From assembly GCF_031128465.2 (NCBI RefSeq), contig NZ_CP155618.1, positions 4,268,501 to 4,332,500 of the forward strand: a stretch of DNA of 64,000 nt. Direction: 5' to 3'. Below the pieces are notes generated by a model that saw only the letters and a list, made by a program, of their open reading frames with translations, did not search any database and was not told the origin of the DNA. The DNA is from Mariniflexile litorale. Its GTDB lineage: Bacteria > Bacteroidota > Bacteroidia > Flavobacteriales > Flavobacteriaceae. Of the stretch, positions 63,523 to 64,000 are shown one piece after another (position 1 is the first letter of the stretch; each line of letters opens with the position of its first letter). The position numbers and the translations under genes were made by a program.

Positions 63523-63555
63523 TATATTTGTCTTATAATTAAGTATTAATACTTA
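63523..63555 (+). promoter_or_regulatory. -7 element of the NrtA-like gene with downstream palindrome
   Basis: TATATTTG at 63523-63530 is a good -7 element; no -33 TTTG lies at the right distance. Directly downstream is the perfect 16-bp palindrome TAAGTATTAATACTTA (63540-63555), overlapping the predicted start of transcription. Missing -33 suggests activator dependence; the palindrome at the start site suggests repression by a second dimeric regulator or by the same one. Confidence 0.6.
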
Positions 63556-63574
63556 TTAAATAAAATCAAGTCAT

Positions 63575-64000
63575 ATGAAATCACTATTAACAAAATCAAC
63601 ATGTATCTTATCACTAGGGCTATTACTAAGTGCCTGTGGTGGAAAAACAAAAAAGGCATCAACTGAAGACCTTACAATCGAAGCTTCAAAAACAAAAACA
63701 TTAGATATTGAAAAGCCACAATTAACTTTTGGGTTTATCAAATTAACCGATATGGCACCTCTAGCCATTGCCAAAGAAAAAGGCTTTTTTGAAGACGAAG
63801 GTTTATTCGTTTCTGTAGAAGCACAATCGAACTGGAAAAATGTTTTAGACCGTGTTATTGATGGCCAATTAGATGGTTCACATATGCTTGCAGGACAACC
63901 AATAGCCGCAAGTGCTGGTTTTGGTAGACAAGCGGAATTAGTAACCGCTTATTCTATGGATTTGAATGGAAATGGTATTACCGTTTCTAACGATGTTTGG
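63575..64000 (+). CDS. Nitrate-binding NrtA-like ABC transporter lipoprotein, 3' end outside window
   Basis: 142 codons visible, still open at the window end. Lipoprotein signal [21 protein letters not shown] with lipobox cysteine, then a ~25-residue linker and a NrtA/CmpA-type periplasmic-binding fold: [56 protein letters not shown]. The LTDMAPL and GSHMLAGQP stretches are characteristic of nitrate- or bicarbonate-binding members, as opposed to sulphonate or thiamine precursors. The lipid anchor would hold the protein at the envelope, with a permease and an ATPase expected downstream. Position behind the Crp/Fnr gene and cofactor genes points to nitrate. Confidence 0.85.
   Translation, partial: MKSLLTKSTCILSLGLLLSACGGKTKKASTEDLTIEASKTKTLDIEKPQLTFGFIKLTDMAPLAIAKEKGFFEDEGLFVSVEAQSNWKNVLDRVIDGQLDGSHMLAGQPIAASAGFGRQAELVTAYSMDLNGNGITVSNDVW

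Overview
The window is an AT-rich chromosomal segment from a member of the Bacteroidota, almost certainly a Flavobacteriaceae. The reasons are: a secretion-system type-B sorting domain on two proteins (SprB-like and SprC-like), PorP/SprF outer-membrane proteins, an SprB-type gliding adhesin locus, a YtxJ-like bacillithiol-system protein, typical TTG-N18/19-TAnnTTTG promoters, lipoboxes, and many genes of known flavobacterial families. No prophage, complete insertion sequence, tRNA or rRNA was seen; one small SRP RNA is present.

Layout. (1) 1-4983: a two-component cluster (PAS histidine kinase cut by the window edge, receiver protein, REC-GAF-PAS-kinase hybrid, second receiver protein) with no DNA-binding output. 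(2) 5002-18454: housekeeping genes, namely a glutaminyl cyclase lipoprotein, SRP RNA, SDR oxidoreductase, thioredoxin-fold lipoprotein, ABC-F protein, DUF2007 protein, a secreted protein, pheT, a Sua5/YciO protein and a UvrD/PcrA helicase. (3) 18556-36319: MFS transporter followed by a gliding/adhesin locus on the minus strand, read 36319 to 19804: two secreted proteins, an SprC-like type-B protein, an SprD-like PorP/SprF protein with a 22 x 48 bp tandem repeat, a 2762-residue SprB-like adhesin and an SprF/PorP partner. (4) 36596-51886: lipoprotein, a decayed SRA-HNH restriction gene, RluA-type pseudouridine synthase, gamma-glutamylcyclotransferase-like protein, YtxJ, ClpB, a DeoC-family aldolase, a DUF2891-pxpABC 5-oxoprolinase operon, a lipocalin-like lipoprotein and the YifB/ComM ATPase. 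(5) 52036-64000: nitrogen-oxide metabolism. A quinol-type nitric oxide reductase with cupin and ferredoxin, then a nearly complete molybdenum-cofactor set (moaA, moaCB fusion, moaE, moeB-rhodanese, moaD, mobA, TauE-like permease, ModE-like regulator, moeA), a divergent Crp/Fnr regulator and the start of a nitrate-binding NrtA-like lipoprotein.

How they work together. The last region looks like the start of a nitrate utilisation island: cofactor genes on the minus strand, uptake genes on the plus strand, and between them a regulator whose cysteines match the iron-sulphur ligands of FNR, surrounded by five or six TACGTA/TAnTA palindromes placed near candidate promoters. The pxp operon degrades pyroglutamate, the group that the glutaminyl cyclase at the other end of the window makes at protein N-termini.

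The most unusual signals are the palindromic operators around the Crp/Fnr gene, spacers within the cofactor gene run that are built from degenerate 8-bp units, the 1056-bp exact-length repeat in the SprD-like gene, two clear pseudogenes (SRA-HNH nuclease and a four-helix-bundle protein), and several enzymes that have lost expected catalytic residues (DeoC, ABC-F second site, thioredoxin-fold lipoprotein).
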